A DNA stretch of 64,000 bases from NCBI GenBank assembly GCA_021810025.1, contig JAJZJS010000002.1, positions 1 to 64,000 of the forward strand. Reading direction: 5' to 3'. The position numbers and the translations under genes are program-made. The notes below the pieces were generated by a model. That model did no database searches and had not been told where the DNA came from. It saw only the letters and a program-made list of their open reading frames with translations. Positions 16,830 to 25,280 of this stretch are shown in pieces. Within the stretch, counting starts at the first letter, position 1. The number at the start of each line of letters is the position of its first letter. The stretch is from a bacterium (GTDB taxonomy: Bacteria > Patescibacteriota > Saccharimonadia > Saccharimonadales > UBA4665).

Positions 16830-17812
16830 TGGATTATCAAAACTATTTAATCGAAGATATAACTAAAGATCTCCAAAAAGAATCACTTCGAGCTGGTTTC
16901 GGGAGAGGATTACTCAGTGCTGGAGAAATTGATAGCAATGTGGTTGCACTATGTGCAGATTTAACTGAATCAACGCAAATGAAATTATTTGCTGATCGAT
17001 TTCCAGATCGGTTTGTTGAAATAGGGATAGCTGAGCAGAACCTAGTTACTGTTGGAAGCGGGATGTCGGCGCTTGGAAAAATTCCTTTTGTGACAAGTTA
17101 TGCTGCTTTTTCGCCAGGAAGAAACTGGGAACAAATTCGAACAACAATTTGCCTTAATGACCGTCCAGTAAAAATAGTTGGTTCACATGCTGGTATTAGC
17201 GTTGGACCAGATGGTGCCACACATCAAATGTTAGAAGATATCGTATTAATGCGAACGTTACCCAACATGGTAGTTCTAGCTCCTGGGGATAGTATCGAAG
17301 CCCAAAAAATGACATTGGCCATGGCTCAAGATAAACGTCCAAATTATATGCGTCTAGCTAGAGAGGCAACACCTATTTTTACTAAAGCTGAATATGAGTT
17401 TAAAATTGGACCAGCTTATTTATTAAATAAGGGTCAAGACATTAGTCTGATTGCAACCGGAACAATGACTTATCAGGCACTGGTTTTAGCTGAGCTCTTA
17501 TTTAAGGACGGTATAGAAGCTGAAGTTATTCATGTTCCAACCATTAAGCCCCTCGATAAGGAAACAATCTTAAAGAGCATTAAAAAAACAAAAATTGCGA
17601 TAACTCTTGAAGAGGCCCAGATTAATGGTGGTTTTGGTAGTGCCATTACTGAATTAGCTAGTGAATTTTATCCTATACCTATTTTAAGGATAGGTATTAA
17701 TGATCATTTCGGTGAGTCTGGTGATCCTAATGAACTATTAGAAAAGTTTGGTTTAACGGCCTCTAAGATTCGACTTAAACTCCATACATTTTATAGCTCG
17801 AATAAAACATAA
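16829..17812 (+). CDS. Transketolase, C-terminal subunit
   Basis: This 327-aa protein is the pyrimidine-binding plus C-terminal half of transketolase. The catalytic Glu is in FVEIGIAEQNLV, and SYAAFSPGRNWEQIR and GSHAGISVGPDGATHQ are conserved. It forms the active enzyme with the N-terminal half encoded directly upstream. Split transketolase is common in archaea and many reduced bacteria. Confidence 0.95.
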   Translation: MDYQNYLIEDITKDLQKESLRAGFGRGLLSAGEIDSNVVALCADLTESTQMKLFADRFPDRFVEIGIAEQNLVTVGSGMSALGKIPFVTSYAAFSPGRNWEQIRTTICLNDRPVKIVGSHAGISVGPDGATHQMLEDIVLMRTLPNMVVLAPGDSIEAQKMTLAMAQDKRPNYMRLAREATPIFTKAEYEFKIGPAYLLNKGQDISLIATGTMTYQALVLAELLFKDGIEAEVIHVPTIKPLDKETILKSIKKTKIAITLEEAQINGGFGSAITELASEFYPIPILRIGINDHFGESGDPNELLEKFGLTASKIRLKLHTFYSSNKT

Positions 17813-17816
17813 GTAG

Positions 17817-17822
17817 TATAAT
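17817..17822 (+). promoter_or_regulatory. -10 of fba, leaderless type
   Basis: A perfect TATAAT begins 5 nt after the transketolase stop and lies 7 nt before ATG 17830. No Shine-Dalgarno lies between. fba and pfkB could therefore be transcribed separately from the upstream operon. Confidence 0.6.
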
Positions 17823-17829
17823 ATTAGAC

Positions 17830-18747
17830 ATGCCATTAACTTTACCTCAAATTAGAAGAAATTGTGCAATAGCACGGACTCGAATGCAGGATGCCCGAAA
17901 TCAGAGATGGGCTTTTGGAGCATTTAATTTAGACGATGAAGCAACTCTCAAAGCCGTAACAAAGGCCGCCCTCAAACTTCAGGCTCCGGTCTTAGTTGAA
18001 GTTAGCCAAGGTGAAGTCGATGATATCGGCCTATACAATATTCGCGATTTAGTCGACAACTTTAAAGCAGAATATGGTATTGAAATCTATATTAATCTTG
18101 ATCATAGTCCTTCCGTTGAAGCAGCGAAGAAGGGTATTGAAGCTGGTTTTGAATTTATACATATTGATATTTCACAAGCCAATCATGATGCTAGCGACGA
18201 AGAAATAATTCGAGCCACAAAAGAAGTAGTTGATTATGCTCGTTTGACTGGTGCTTCGGTTGAGAGTGAGCCCCATTATTTTGGAGGTGGATCAAGTCTA
18301 TTTAAACAAGATATAGATTACGAAGAGATTAAGAAAACATTTTCTACGCCGGAATCTGCTAAACACTTTGTGACGTCAACCGGGATCGATACTTTTGCTG
18401 CCGCAGTCGGTAATTTACACGGTAAATATCCTGTACCAAAGATTTTAGATCTAGACTTATTGAAGTCGATACGAGAAGCTATTAATTGTAATATATCTTT
18501 GCACGGAGGCAGTGATACTCCTGGACACTATTTTAGAGAGGCAGTTAAAATAGGAGTAACTAAGATTAATATTAATTCCGACATGCGGTTTGCCTATCGA
18601 AGAACCTTAGATAAGGTTTTAGCGGAAAATCCAGACGAGATATCTGTCTCAAAGCTAATTAGTAAGTCTGTGATCGATGCGGTTAGCGCTGTTGTAGAAT
18701 CGAAGCTTCTCGATTTTAATTCAGCTCATAGAATGATTAAAATATAA
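17830..18747 (+). CDS. fba: Class II fructose-bisphosphate aldolase family protein
   Basis: This 305-aa TIM-barrel protein carries the zinc and phosphate sites of class II aldolases: INLDHSPSVE, GNLHGKY and LHGGSDTPG, then KININSDMR. It should cleave fructose-1,6-bisphosphate or condense triose phosphates. The usual HGGSG loop reads HGGSD, a small departure near the cation/phosphate site. GatY/KbaY tagatose-bisphosphate aldolases are the alternative. The gene is followed by a PfkB kinase, which suggests they act in sequence. Confidence 0.88.
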   Translation: MPLTLPQIRRNCAIARTRMQDARNQRWAFGAFNLDDEATLKAVTKAALKLQAPVLVEVSQGEVDDIGLYNIRDLVDNFKAEYGIEIYINLDHSPSVEAAKKGIEAGFEFIHIDISQANHDASDEEIIRATKEVVDYARLTGASVESEPHYFGGGSSLFKQDIDYEEIKKTFSTPESAKHFVTSTGIDTFAAAVGNLHGKYPVPKILDLDLLKSIREAINCNISLHGGSDTPGHYFREAVKIGVTKININSDMRFAYRRTLDKVLAENPDEISVSKLISKSVIDAVSAVVESKLLDFNSAHRMIKI

Positions 18748-18759
18748 CAAGGAGTGAGA

Positions 18760-19770
18760 GTGGTGGATAAAACAATAGACGTTATTAGTGTCGGAGATAT
18801 AGTAACAGATGCATTTATTAAGCTTAAGGACGATCAGGCTGAAGTTGTTAAAAAGGATGACCAGCAGTATCTTAGTATGTTTTTTGGCACTAAACTTCCG
18901 TACGATCACGTCGAAATAATCGAGGCCGTTGGAAATGCTTCTAACGCAGCAGTTGCTTTTGCGAAGTTGGGACTAAACTCATTTTTTGTTACAAACGTCG
19001 GTGGTGATGCTCATGGACGAGATATGATCGCTGCTTTGCATAAGAATGGGGTCAATACTCCATTTGTAAGAATTAATCATGACAAAACATCAAATTATCA
19101 TTATGTATTGTGGTACAAGGAAGAACGGACAATTCTAATTAAACACGAAGATTATGATTATCAATGGCCCCATCTAACTAAAAAAGAAGTACCGCAGTGG
19201 ATTTATCTGAGCTCGGTTTCAGAACATGCCAATGATTATCATGATCAGCTAAGTGATTGGCTTGAAGAGAATCCTTCCGTAAAATTAGCTTTTCAACCAG
19301 GAACATTTCAAATGGAAGCTGGAACAGAACGCCTAAAAAGAATATATGAAAGAAGTGCTGTGCTTATTCTAAATCGTGAAGAAGCTGTTATAGTTGGCGG
19401 CGGAAATCATGAAGATTTAAATGATTTGTTTGATAAGTTGCACGTCTTAGGGCCCAAAATTGTTTGTATTACAGATGGTCCAGCCGGAGCTTACGCCAGC
19501 GATGGCGAAAAGCGTTTAATGGTTCCTCTATATCCAGATCCTGCCCCTCCTGTTGATCGAACGGGAGCAGGTGATGCCTTTGCTTCTACTTTTATTGCCG
19601 CTTTGATTAAGGGCCGCTCGATTGAAGAGGCTTTACTATGGGGACCAATTAATTCAATGAATGTTGTTCAAAGAGTAGGAGCACAGGCCGGGTTGTTAAC
19701 TGAATATCAGATCGACAATCATCTTCGCAATGCACCAAAATGGTATATACCTCGCAATATAAACTCCTAA
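18760..19770 (+). CDS. PfkB-family carbohydrate kinase
   Basis: The start is placed at GTG 18760 (GTG 18763 is equally possible) because AAGGAG at 18749-18754 overlaps the earlier in-frame GTG at 18754. The protein (about 336 aa) has the PfkB fold with GNASNAAVAFAKLG near the N-terminus and the signature DRTGAGDAFAS near residue 266, containing the catalytic Asp. Family members phosphorylate fructose-6-phosphate, fructose-1-phosphate, ribose or nucleosides. Adjacent fba makes a phosphofructokinase role attractive but unproven. It ends the sugar-phosphate island. Confidence 0.85.
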   Translation: MVDKTIDVISVGDIVTDAFIKLKDDQAEVVKKDDQQYLSMFFGTKLPYDHVEIIEAVGNASNAAVAFAKLGLNSFFVTNVGGDAHGRDMIAALHKNGVNTPFVRINHDKTSNYHYVLWYKEERTILIKHEDYDYQWPHLTKKEVPQWIYLSSVSEHANDYHDQLSDWLEENPSVKLAFQPGTFQMEAGTERLKRIYERSAVLILNREEAVIVGGGNHEDLNDLFDKLHVLGPKIVCITDGPAGAYASDGEKRLMVPLYPDPAPPVDRTGAGDAFASTFIAALIKGRSIEEALLWGPINSMNVVQRVGAQAGLLTEYQIDNHLRNAPKWYIPRNINS

Positions 19771-19817
19771 TATTTAGCTTGCTTATGATAAGATTAAGAT
19801 AATGCTAAAAATACAAT

Positions 19818-21023
19818 ATGATAGAATTCTATTCAAAAACACTAAATTTAAAACCAGTCGAAACTAAAAAACTAATCTATAAACTAGAGCAACGATATAA
19901 AAAGCCAAAACATGACTTAAATTTGTTTAGTCAGATTCAAGTAGTCCTAAAACATAAATTAATTGATCTGGGATTGGATAGCTCTGCAACTGCGGAAGAT
20001 ATAATAATAGCTCTAAACCATAAAATAGTAGATGTTGATCAGCAGTTAGTACGTTCCTTTCAAACTGTAGCAGCTACTAGAGTAAATGCTTTAGCTAAAG
20101 TTAACGATGGTTTAGATTATGTATTTCATGAGGTCATAAAAGATAAGCAGGTTTATGCTATTAAAAATAGTTTCTTTAAATCTTATTTTATCGAAAATAA
20201 ACCAAAACATGTTCTGTCTAATTTGGGTTATCGTTCCCTAAATTCTTTATTAAAACATGAACCAGTTAGTTTAACTATTCTAGCCGTAAACTTATTTGAA
20301 TCAAAAACATATCTTACTAAATTTTTTAAACATTTTTTAACATTACAGCCAACTGATTTTGAAATTAGACCGATTCAAATTGTTAAACCTCATCATTCTC
20401 ATTGGTCTCAATATTTTGACTATCTCGAGCGCAACTATTTCGGCTCCGCCTTTGCTGCCCAAGAATTAGCTACTATAATTATGCCAGATCTTATGGATTA
20501 CCCTCCGGTTAAGTCAACGTTACTAAAGTGTCTAACTATGAACAAAGAATTAATGAAGATCGACTATTTTAATAGCTTCATAAAATTACATCTAGGTAGC
20601 CATAATATTGGCTTATATGTTCATGACTATTTGATGGGAGAGTATGAACTATTTGATCCAAACAATAAGCTTAATCTTAGTTGGAATAATTTTCATCAAA
20701 TTGCTGAGTCTAAAGGTGCTAAGCTTTCATATGGATTTTTGGAATCAAGTGATTTTAAGAACAATTCCGTAATGTCTAGATTAAAAGAGCTTAGTCAGGA
20801 TCTCAATTTTTTTTTAGACACCAATTATGTCGGAGCTCTTTTGAATGATCAAATAATATCATTCAATATTAGAGATGTTCTTAAAAATAGCCTTCAAAAA
20901 ACTCGTCAAATTCAGCTTAGCTTCGATCATTTGTCGCAAGAGCTTTATTTAAAGATGATAGAGCCATATTTAACCAAACGCGACCTAGGCCAAATACTAG
21001 AAACAGCCAATATTAATGCTTAA
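19818..21023 (+). CDS. Protein of unknown function
   Basis: This 401-aa protein is not recognised. It is predicted soluble and mostly helical, without signal peptide, membrane helix, Walker motif or Cys cluster. The N-terminal 95 residues look like a small helical domain; the middle contains a His-rich patch (KPHHSHWSQYFDYLE, about 193-207). Codon use and base composition match the neighbours, so it looks like a long-term resident. It lies between pfkB and a LOG-family gene, with gaps of 47 and 42 nt. The intergenic region has no clear Shine-Dalgarno. Function cannot be inferred from context. Confidence 0.8.
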   Translation: MIEFYSKTLNLKPVETKKLIYKLEQRYKKPKHDLNLFSQIQVVLKHKLIDLGLDSSATAEDIIIALNHKIVDVDQQLVRSFQTVAATRVNALAKVNDGLDYVFHEVIKDKQVYAIKNSFFKSYFIENKPKHVLSNLGYRSLNSLLKHEPVSLTILAVNLFESKTYLTKFFKHFLTLQPTDFEIRPIQIVKPHHSHWSQYFDYLERNYFGSAFAAQELATIIMPDLMDYPPVKSTLLKCLTMNKELMKIDYFNSFIKLHLGSHNIGLYVHDYLMGEYELFDPNNKLNLSWNNFHQIAESKGAKLSYGFLESSDFKNNSVMSRLKELSQDLNFFLDTNYVGALLNDQIISFNIRDVLKNSLQKTRQIQLSFDHLSQELYLKMIEPYLTKRDLGQILETANINA

Positions 21024-21053
21024 TAATTAATGCAAAAGTAACCTTAAGTATGA

Positions 21054-21059
21054 TAAGAT
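21054..21059 (+). promoter_or_regulatory. -10 of the LOG-family gene, leaderless type
   Basis: TAAGAT lies 6 nt before ATG 21066; TATGAT overlaps it one step upstream (21049-21054). No Shine-Dalgarno lies between. Confidence 0.4.
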
Positions 21060-21065
21060 TATAAA

Positions 21066-21632
21066 ATGTATCAAATATGTGTATCAGGCGCCGCTCGCGG
21101 TGAGACGGTTGAAGAAGGAAGAGAATTAGCAAAACAGATAGGTATCGCTTTGGCTAAGGCTGGACATAGTTTATTATCAGGTGCTACGATCGGGTTACCG
21201 AATTACGCCGCCGAAGCTTACAAAAATCACGGTGGAAAAATGAGCGTTGGTATTAGTCCTGCATCATCTCGCGTTGAACATATTTTAAAATATTGTTTGC
21301 CTACTGAAAACTATGACACTATTATCTATAGTGGGTTACATTATGTAGGTCGAGACTCCCTCTTAATTACCTCTTCAGACGCTGTAATTAGTATTGGAGG
21401 AAGAATTGGTACTCTTCATGAGTTTACGATCTCGATGGAATCAGACACTCCAATCGGTTTTTTGCATGGCGCTGGTGGAATTGGAGATGAGGTAACACGT
21501 CTAATGGAATTAGCGCGTCCGATTCGTCGTAATGCCTTTGTAACTTTTTCCGACAGTCCCGAGAAATTAGTTAAAGAAATTGAAAAGCATTTAGATCAAA
21601 TCCATTCAAAGAATCTTGAACTCTATAATTAA
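21066..21632 (+). CDS. LOG-family (SLOG-fold) protein
   Basis: This 188-aa Rossmann-like protein has the LOG hallmarks: an early ICVSGAARGETVEEG strand-loop, SGATIGLPNYAAEAY and GGRIGTLHEF, equivalent to the GGxGTxxE phosphoribohydrolase motif. Canonical LOG proteins cleave nucleoside monophosphates to base and ribose-5-phosphate; many bacterial homologues bind nucleotide ligands without known activity. The partial match to PGGxGTxxE (Arg and Ile in the loop) leaves the activity open. Confidence 0.8.
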   Translation: MYQICVSGAARGETVEEGRELAKQIGIALAKAGHSLLSGATIGLPNYAAEAYKNHGGKMSVGISPASSRVEHILKYCLPTENYDTIIYSGLHYVGRDSLLITSSDAVISIGGRIGTLHEFTISMESDTPIGFLHGAGGIGDEVTRLMELARPIRRNAFVTFSDSPEKLVKEIEKHLDQIHSKNLELYN

Positions 21633-21655
21633 TTTTAAAAACCCCTGTAATAGCA

Positions 21656-21661
21656 TATAAT
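21656..21661 (+). promoter_or_regulatory. -10 of uvrB
   Basis: A perfect TATAAT lies 17 nt before ATG 21679, giving a predicted leader of about 10 nt without Shine-Dalgarno. Confidence 0.45.
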
Positions 21662-21678
21662 TTAGCTTAAGTAATACT

Positions 21679-23655
21679 ATGAGTATCTTTAAACTAAATA
21701 GCACTTTTCGACCTAGTGGTGATCAACCTCAAGCTATCTCAAAATTAATTAAAGGATTTGACAGCAACTTTAAAGAACAAACTTTAAGGGGTGTAACAGG
21801 GTCAGGCAAAACATTTACCATGGCTAATTTAATAAATTATTTTAATAAGCCAACGCTAGTAATTAGTCATAATAAAACCTTAGCTGCACAACTTTATAGT
21901 GAGTTTAAGCAATTCTTTCCCGATAATGCTGTTAATTACTTTGTTAGTTATTTTGATTATTATCAACCAGAAGCATATATTCCACGTTCCGATACCTATA
22001 TCGAAAAAGACTCACAAATCAATGAAGAAATCGATCGATTAAGACATCTGGCAACTGATAATCTCCTAAATCGTAAAGACGTTATTATAGTTGCTAGCGT
22101 AAGTTGTATTTATGGACTCGGATCGGTTGAAAATTATTCTAATTTATCAGTTAAGATCAACCTAAAAGAAAATCGCCAACGTGATAAATTAATTAGACAG
22201 CTAACAGATATTCAATACACTCGTAACGATATTGACTTTCATCGTGGCGTATTCCGCGTCAGAGGCGATATTATCGACATTTTTCCAGCTAGTGAGGAAA
22301 AAGCCTATCGAATTGATCTCTATGATGAAGTAGTCAATAAGATAGCACGGATCAATCCTTTTACAGGAGAGGTAGAGGCGAACATAGAACATTTATATGT
22401 CTATCCTAGTTCTCACTTCGTTACACCTAAAGAAAAATTATCGAAAGCCATCGAACTAATTGAACTTGAATTAGAAGATCGTATTAAATATTTTAAAAAA
22501 AATAATATGCTCCTTGAAGCTCAACGTTTAGCTCAACGAACTAGGTTTGATATAGAAATGATGCAAGAGACGGGTTTTGTCAAGGGTATCGAAAACTATT
22601 CCCGCTATTTAACAAGTCGAGAACAGGGAGAGCAGCCTGCTACTTTATTGGATTATTTTCCTGATGATTTTTTAATGTTGATTGATGAAAGTCATATGAC
22701 TATTCCTCAAGTTCGCGGTATGTATAATGGTGATAGAGCCCGCAAAGAAGTTCTAGTTAACTATGGATTTCGATTGCCTTCAGCACTAGATAATCGACCG
22801 TTAACATTTAACGAATTTAAAAAACATATTAATAAAGTAGTTTACATTAGCGCAACCCCAGCAGAATATGAGTTAAGTCGATCTCAGCAAATTGTTGAAC
22901 AAATTATCCGACCAACCGGATTACTGGATCCTGAAATTAAAGTTTATCCAACTGAAGGTCAAATTGATAAACTGATTGATATCATTAGAACTAATGTTGC
23001 CAATAAACAAAGAACATTAATTACCACCTTAACGAAACGTATGGCTGAGGAGTTAACCGACTATTTAGATAACCTTAAAATTAAAGTTGCTTATCTTCAT
23101 AGTGATATAAATACCTTAGAGCGTCCTGAGATTCTCAATGATCTAAGGGTAGGTATTTATGACGTTTTAATAGGAATCAATCTGTTGCGCGAAGGGCTTG
23201 ATTTACCAGAGGTATCTTTAGTTGTTATTATGGATGCAGATCGAGAGGGTTTCTTAAGAAGTGATCAAGCTTTAATCCAAACAATTGGAAGGGCTGCTCG
23301 TCATCAAAATGGTCAAGTCATTATGTTCGCTGACCAAATTACTAAAAGTATGAAGTCGGCCATAGATGAAACACAGAGACGTCGTAAACTTCAGATTAAA
23401 TTTAATACCCAACACAACATCACGCCTAGTTCTATTATTAAGGGAACAAATCAAGCCAATTTAAGGGAACGAGTTATAGATAGCTCAGACCAGATTAATT
23501 TGTCCAAGATAGACCCAATAGAATATCCGGCTTTAATCAAAGACTTAACGGCTCAAATGCAATTAGCAGCAGCAAACTTGCAATTTGAAGAAGCTGCTGA
23601 TCTTAAAAAATTAATTGAGCGGGTCAATAGCAATCGAAAGATTGTAAAGAAATAA
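21679..23655 (+). CDS. uvrB: Excinuclease ABC subunit B
   Basis: This 658-aa protein is the damage-verification helicase of nucleotide excision repair, working with UvrA and UvrC (not in this window). Walker A is GVTGSGKT (about 37-44); the beta-hairpin region is VSYFDYYQPEAYIPRSDTYI; helicase motif VI contains QTIGRAARH. A C-terminal UVR motif (AANLQFEEAADLKKLIERV) binds UvrC. Length is normal. Confidence 0.97.
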   Translation: MSIFKLNSTFRPSGDQPQAISKLIKGFDSNFKEQTLRGVTGSGKTFTMANLINYFNKPTLVISHNKTLAAQLYSEFKQFFPDNAVNYFVSYFDYYQPEAYIPRSDTYIEKDSQINEEIDRLRHLATDNLLNRKDVIIVASVSCIYGLGSVENYSNLSVKINLKENRQRDKLIRQLTDIQYTRNDIDFHRGVFRVRGDIIDIFPASEEKAYRIDLYDEVVNKIARINPFTGEVEANIEHLYVYPSSHFVTPKEKLSKAIELIELELEDRIKYFKKNNMLLEAQRLAQRTRFDIEMMQETGFVKGIENYSRYLTSREQGEQPATLLDYFPDDFLMLIDESHMTIPQVRGMYNGDRARKEVLVNYGFRLPSALDNRPLTFNEFKKHINKVVYISATPAEYELSRSQQIVEQIIRPTGLLDPEIKVYPTEGQIDKLIDIIRTNVANKQRTLITTLTKRMAEELTDYLDNLKIKVAYLHSDINTLERPEILNDLRVGIYDVLIGINLLREGLDLPEVSLVVIMDADREGFLRSDQALIQTIGRAARHQNGQVIMFADQITKSMKSAIDETQRRRKLQIKFNTQHNITPSSIIKGTNQANLRERVIDSSDQINLSKIDPIEYPALIKDLTAQMQLAAANLQFEEAADLKKLIERVNSNRKIVKK

Positions 23656-23670
23656 TAATTGAAGCTACTT

Positions 23671-24729
23671 TTAAAAAAGATTAAAAGAATTGTCAGCAAC
23701 ATCTCTACCAACAATCGGACTTTTGGGATCTACCATCATATTGGCGTAAGCAAAAACGACATTAGCTACTTCAACGGAGTAAATAGGATTAAAACCATAT
23801 TTAAGCGGTCCTAAAATTGGACTAAATTGTTCAATCCCAGCCATCAAGGTGAAAATGTCGCAGATGCCCGCTCTTTTACCTAATCCCCCAACGGATGCTT
23901 CAACTTGAAGCTTAAATCCACGCTCCAGCTCATGATCCTTTTTATATTGAGAAGCTGTTTTAATTAAGGTCAGACTGTTAATAGCGGCTAATCCTAGATC
24001 GTTGTGATTATGAGCTGAAATTGTAACTTCTGAATTTTCGGCAGTAATAATTTTAAAAATATACTCATACAGTTTTTCCATAGACCAAGGATCTCTTACT
24101 CCTTCACTATCGGGTAAGTTAATAATATCAACTCCATGATCAAGGGCATTGTGGATTAAATAGTCTAGATGGTAATAATTGGTTTTACTGGCACCTTCAA
24201 ATGATAGAGCAACTTGACTATTAGTATTGCTTGAACTAATATCCTTGGCATAATCCAGAGCTAAAGCGGTCATTTTTGCAATACTAAATCTATTGTTATC
24301 GGGGTATTGAAGTTTTTGTAAATTGTCGGCGCTCGGAACAACTATATGTATTATTGGTAAAAAAGCTACTTCAAGCGCATCCCAGGTTTTATCGATTTGC
24401 TCTTGATTAATTGTGCTCAAGGCACTGATTTGAGGCGTATATGTTTCATCTGACTCCACGGTTATTGATCTATCGGGATGAATTTGATATGAATTTCTAG
24501 TAAGGCAGGAATTACCAATTGTTTGAGCCACCTCTTTTTGCACAGAAGAAACATTGTTCGACCCATAAGGAGACCCGATCTCAATGGTATCAACACCTAG
24601 GCGAGTAATTTCATGCGCAATTTCAACCCACGCTTGATCATTAAAACAATGTTCACCCTGAAGAGATGCTGCTCCTTCTCTTAAGGTTGAATCTAAAATT
24701 TTCAAGTGGAGGTAATTATCTTTATTCAT
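23671..24729 (-). CDS. LeuA/homocitrate-synthase-like DRE-TIM metallolyase
   Basis: This 352-aa protein is a TIM-barrel enzyme of the isopropylmalate / homocitrate / citramalate synthase superfamily. It opens ILDSTLREGAAS, close to the homocitrate-synthase DSTLREGEQ motif but with the Glu-Gln pair changed to Ala-Ala, and has HNHNDLG (metal histidines, about 238-242) and GGLGKRAG. The C-terminal leucine-regulatory domain of LeuA is absent. It should condense an acyl-CoA with a 2-oxoacid, but the altered first motif makes the substrate uncertain. No other gene of leucine or lysine synthesis is nearby, so it stands alone. Confidence 0.8.
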   Translation of the reverse strand: MNKDNYLHLKILDSTLREGAASLQGEHCFNDQAWVEIAHEITRLGVDTIEIGSPYGSNNVSSVQKEVAQTIGNSCLTRNSYQIHPDRSITVESDETYTPQISALSTINQEQIDKTWDALEVAFLPIIHIVVPSADNLQKLQYPDNNRFSIAKMTALALDYAKDISSSNTNSQVALSFEGASKTNYYHLDYLIHNALDHGVDIINLPDSEGVRDPWSMEKLYEYIFKIITAENSEVTISAHNHNDLGLAAINSLTLIKTASQYKKDHELERGFKLQVEASVGGLGKRAGICDIFTLMAGIEQFSPILGPLKYGFNPIYSVEVANVVFAYANMMVDPKSPIVGRDVADNSFNLF

Positions 24730-24736
24730 ATTATGG

Positions 24737-24772
24737 TCCCCCTTCCAGCAGAGCTAACTGCTAAACAATCAT
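24737..24772 (-). promoter_or_regulatory. Leader with minimal uORF, hairpin and Shine-Dalgarno
   Basis: On the minus strand, upstream of the LeuA-like gene, a start-to-stop reading frame ATG ATT GTT TAG (24772-24761) encodes Met-Ile-Val. A hairpin AGCAG/CTGCT with a 6-nt loop (24747-24762) begins at its stop codon. A strong GGAAGGGGG follows before the gene start. Further upstream TTGACA (24809-24814) and TATAAT (24789-24794) are present, but with a 14-nt spacer. Any regulatory use is inference. Confidence 0.35.
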
Positions 24773-24882
24773 ATTAGTATTATCTATAATTATACTAATT
24801 CTATTATATGTCAAAATTCTTATATTAAGCTTATCTTGATAATAACAATAATTAAACCTAGGGATGATTCAGAATGTACGTG

Positions 24883-24957
24883 ACAACCTCGTTCGACCAT
24901 TATGGCCAATTGAGTGTATAAGAGGTTGTGTTGAGGACTAAAATTATAGACCTTTTA
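24883..24957 (+). other. Structured intergenic segment upstream of gatC
   Basis: ACAACCTC (24883-24890) pairs perfectly with GAGGTTGT (24922-24929) across a 31-nt loop. A second imperfect hairpin AGG-A-CTA/TAG-A-CCT (24934-24953) follows and is trailed by TTTATAT. It is in the 254-bp gap between the LeuA-like gene and gatC, just before the gatC -10. It could be a small RNA or terminator; no protein frame fits. Confidence 0.35.
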
Positions 24958-24969
24958 TATTCATACTGT

Positions 24970-24975
24970 TATAAT
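24970..24975 (+). promoter_or_regulatory. -10 of the gatCAB operon, leaderless type
   Basis: A perfect TATAAT lies 8 nt before gatC ATG 24984, with no Shine-Dalgarno between. Confidence 0.55.
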
Positions 24976-24983
24976 TATCTAAT

Positions 24984-25280
24984 ATGAGTGAAGTTTTAAG
25001 CCGTGAGGATATCTATAAAATTGCCAAATTAGCAAATTTAACTATATCTCCGGAAGAAGTCGACTCATATATAATTGAATTGTCTGCTATTTTAGAATAT
25101 GTTCAGCAATTGAACGATCTTTCGACTGATAAAATAAAGCCTACCAACCAAATCACGAATTTATCCAATGTTTGGAGAAATGACGTACCAATTGAATACG
25201 AAGCTGATAGTAAAACCTTACTAGCCAATATGCTACATTCGGAGCGGAATTATTTAAAAGTTAATAGAGTCATAGAGTGA
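24984..25280 (+). CDS. gatC: Asp/Glu-tRNA amidotransferase subunit C
   Basis: This 98-aa protein is the small GatC subunit that wraps around GatA and links it to GatB. It starts VLSREDIYKIAKLANLTISPEEV and has the middle segment LDILEYVQQL-like helix and the conserved NVWRNDVP near the end. Normal length. It overlaps gatA by 4 nt (GTGA). Confidence 0.93.
   Translation: MSEVLSREDIYKIAKLANLTISPEEVDSYIIELSAILEYVQQLNDLSTDKIKPTNQITNLSNVWRNDVPIEYEADSKTLLANMLHSERNYLKVNRVIE

Noticed and set aside
15975..17812. Transketolase split as a frameshift or assembly error
   Set aside because: Both halves have complete domain boundaries and a TAATG coupling; split transketolase is a known arrangement.
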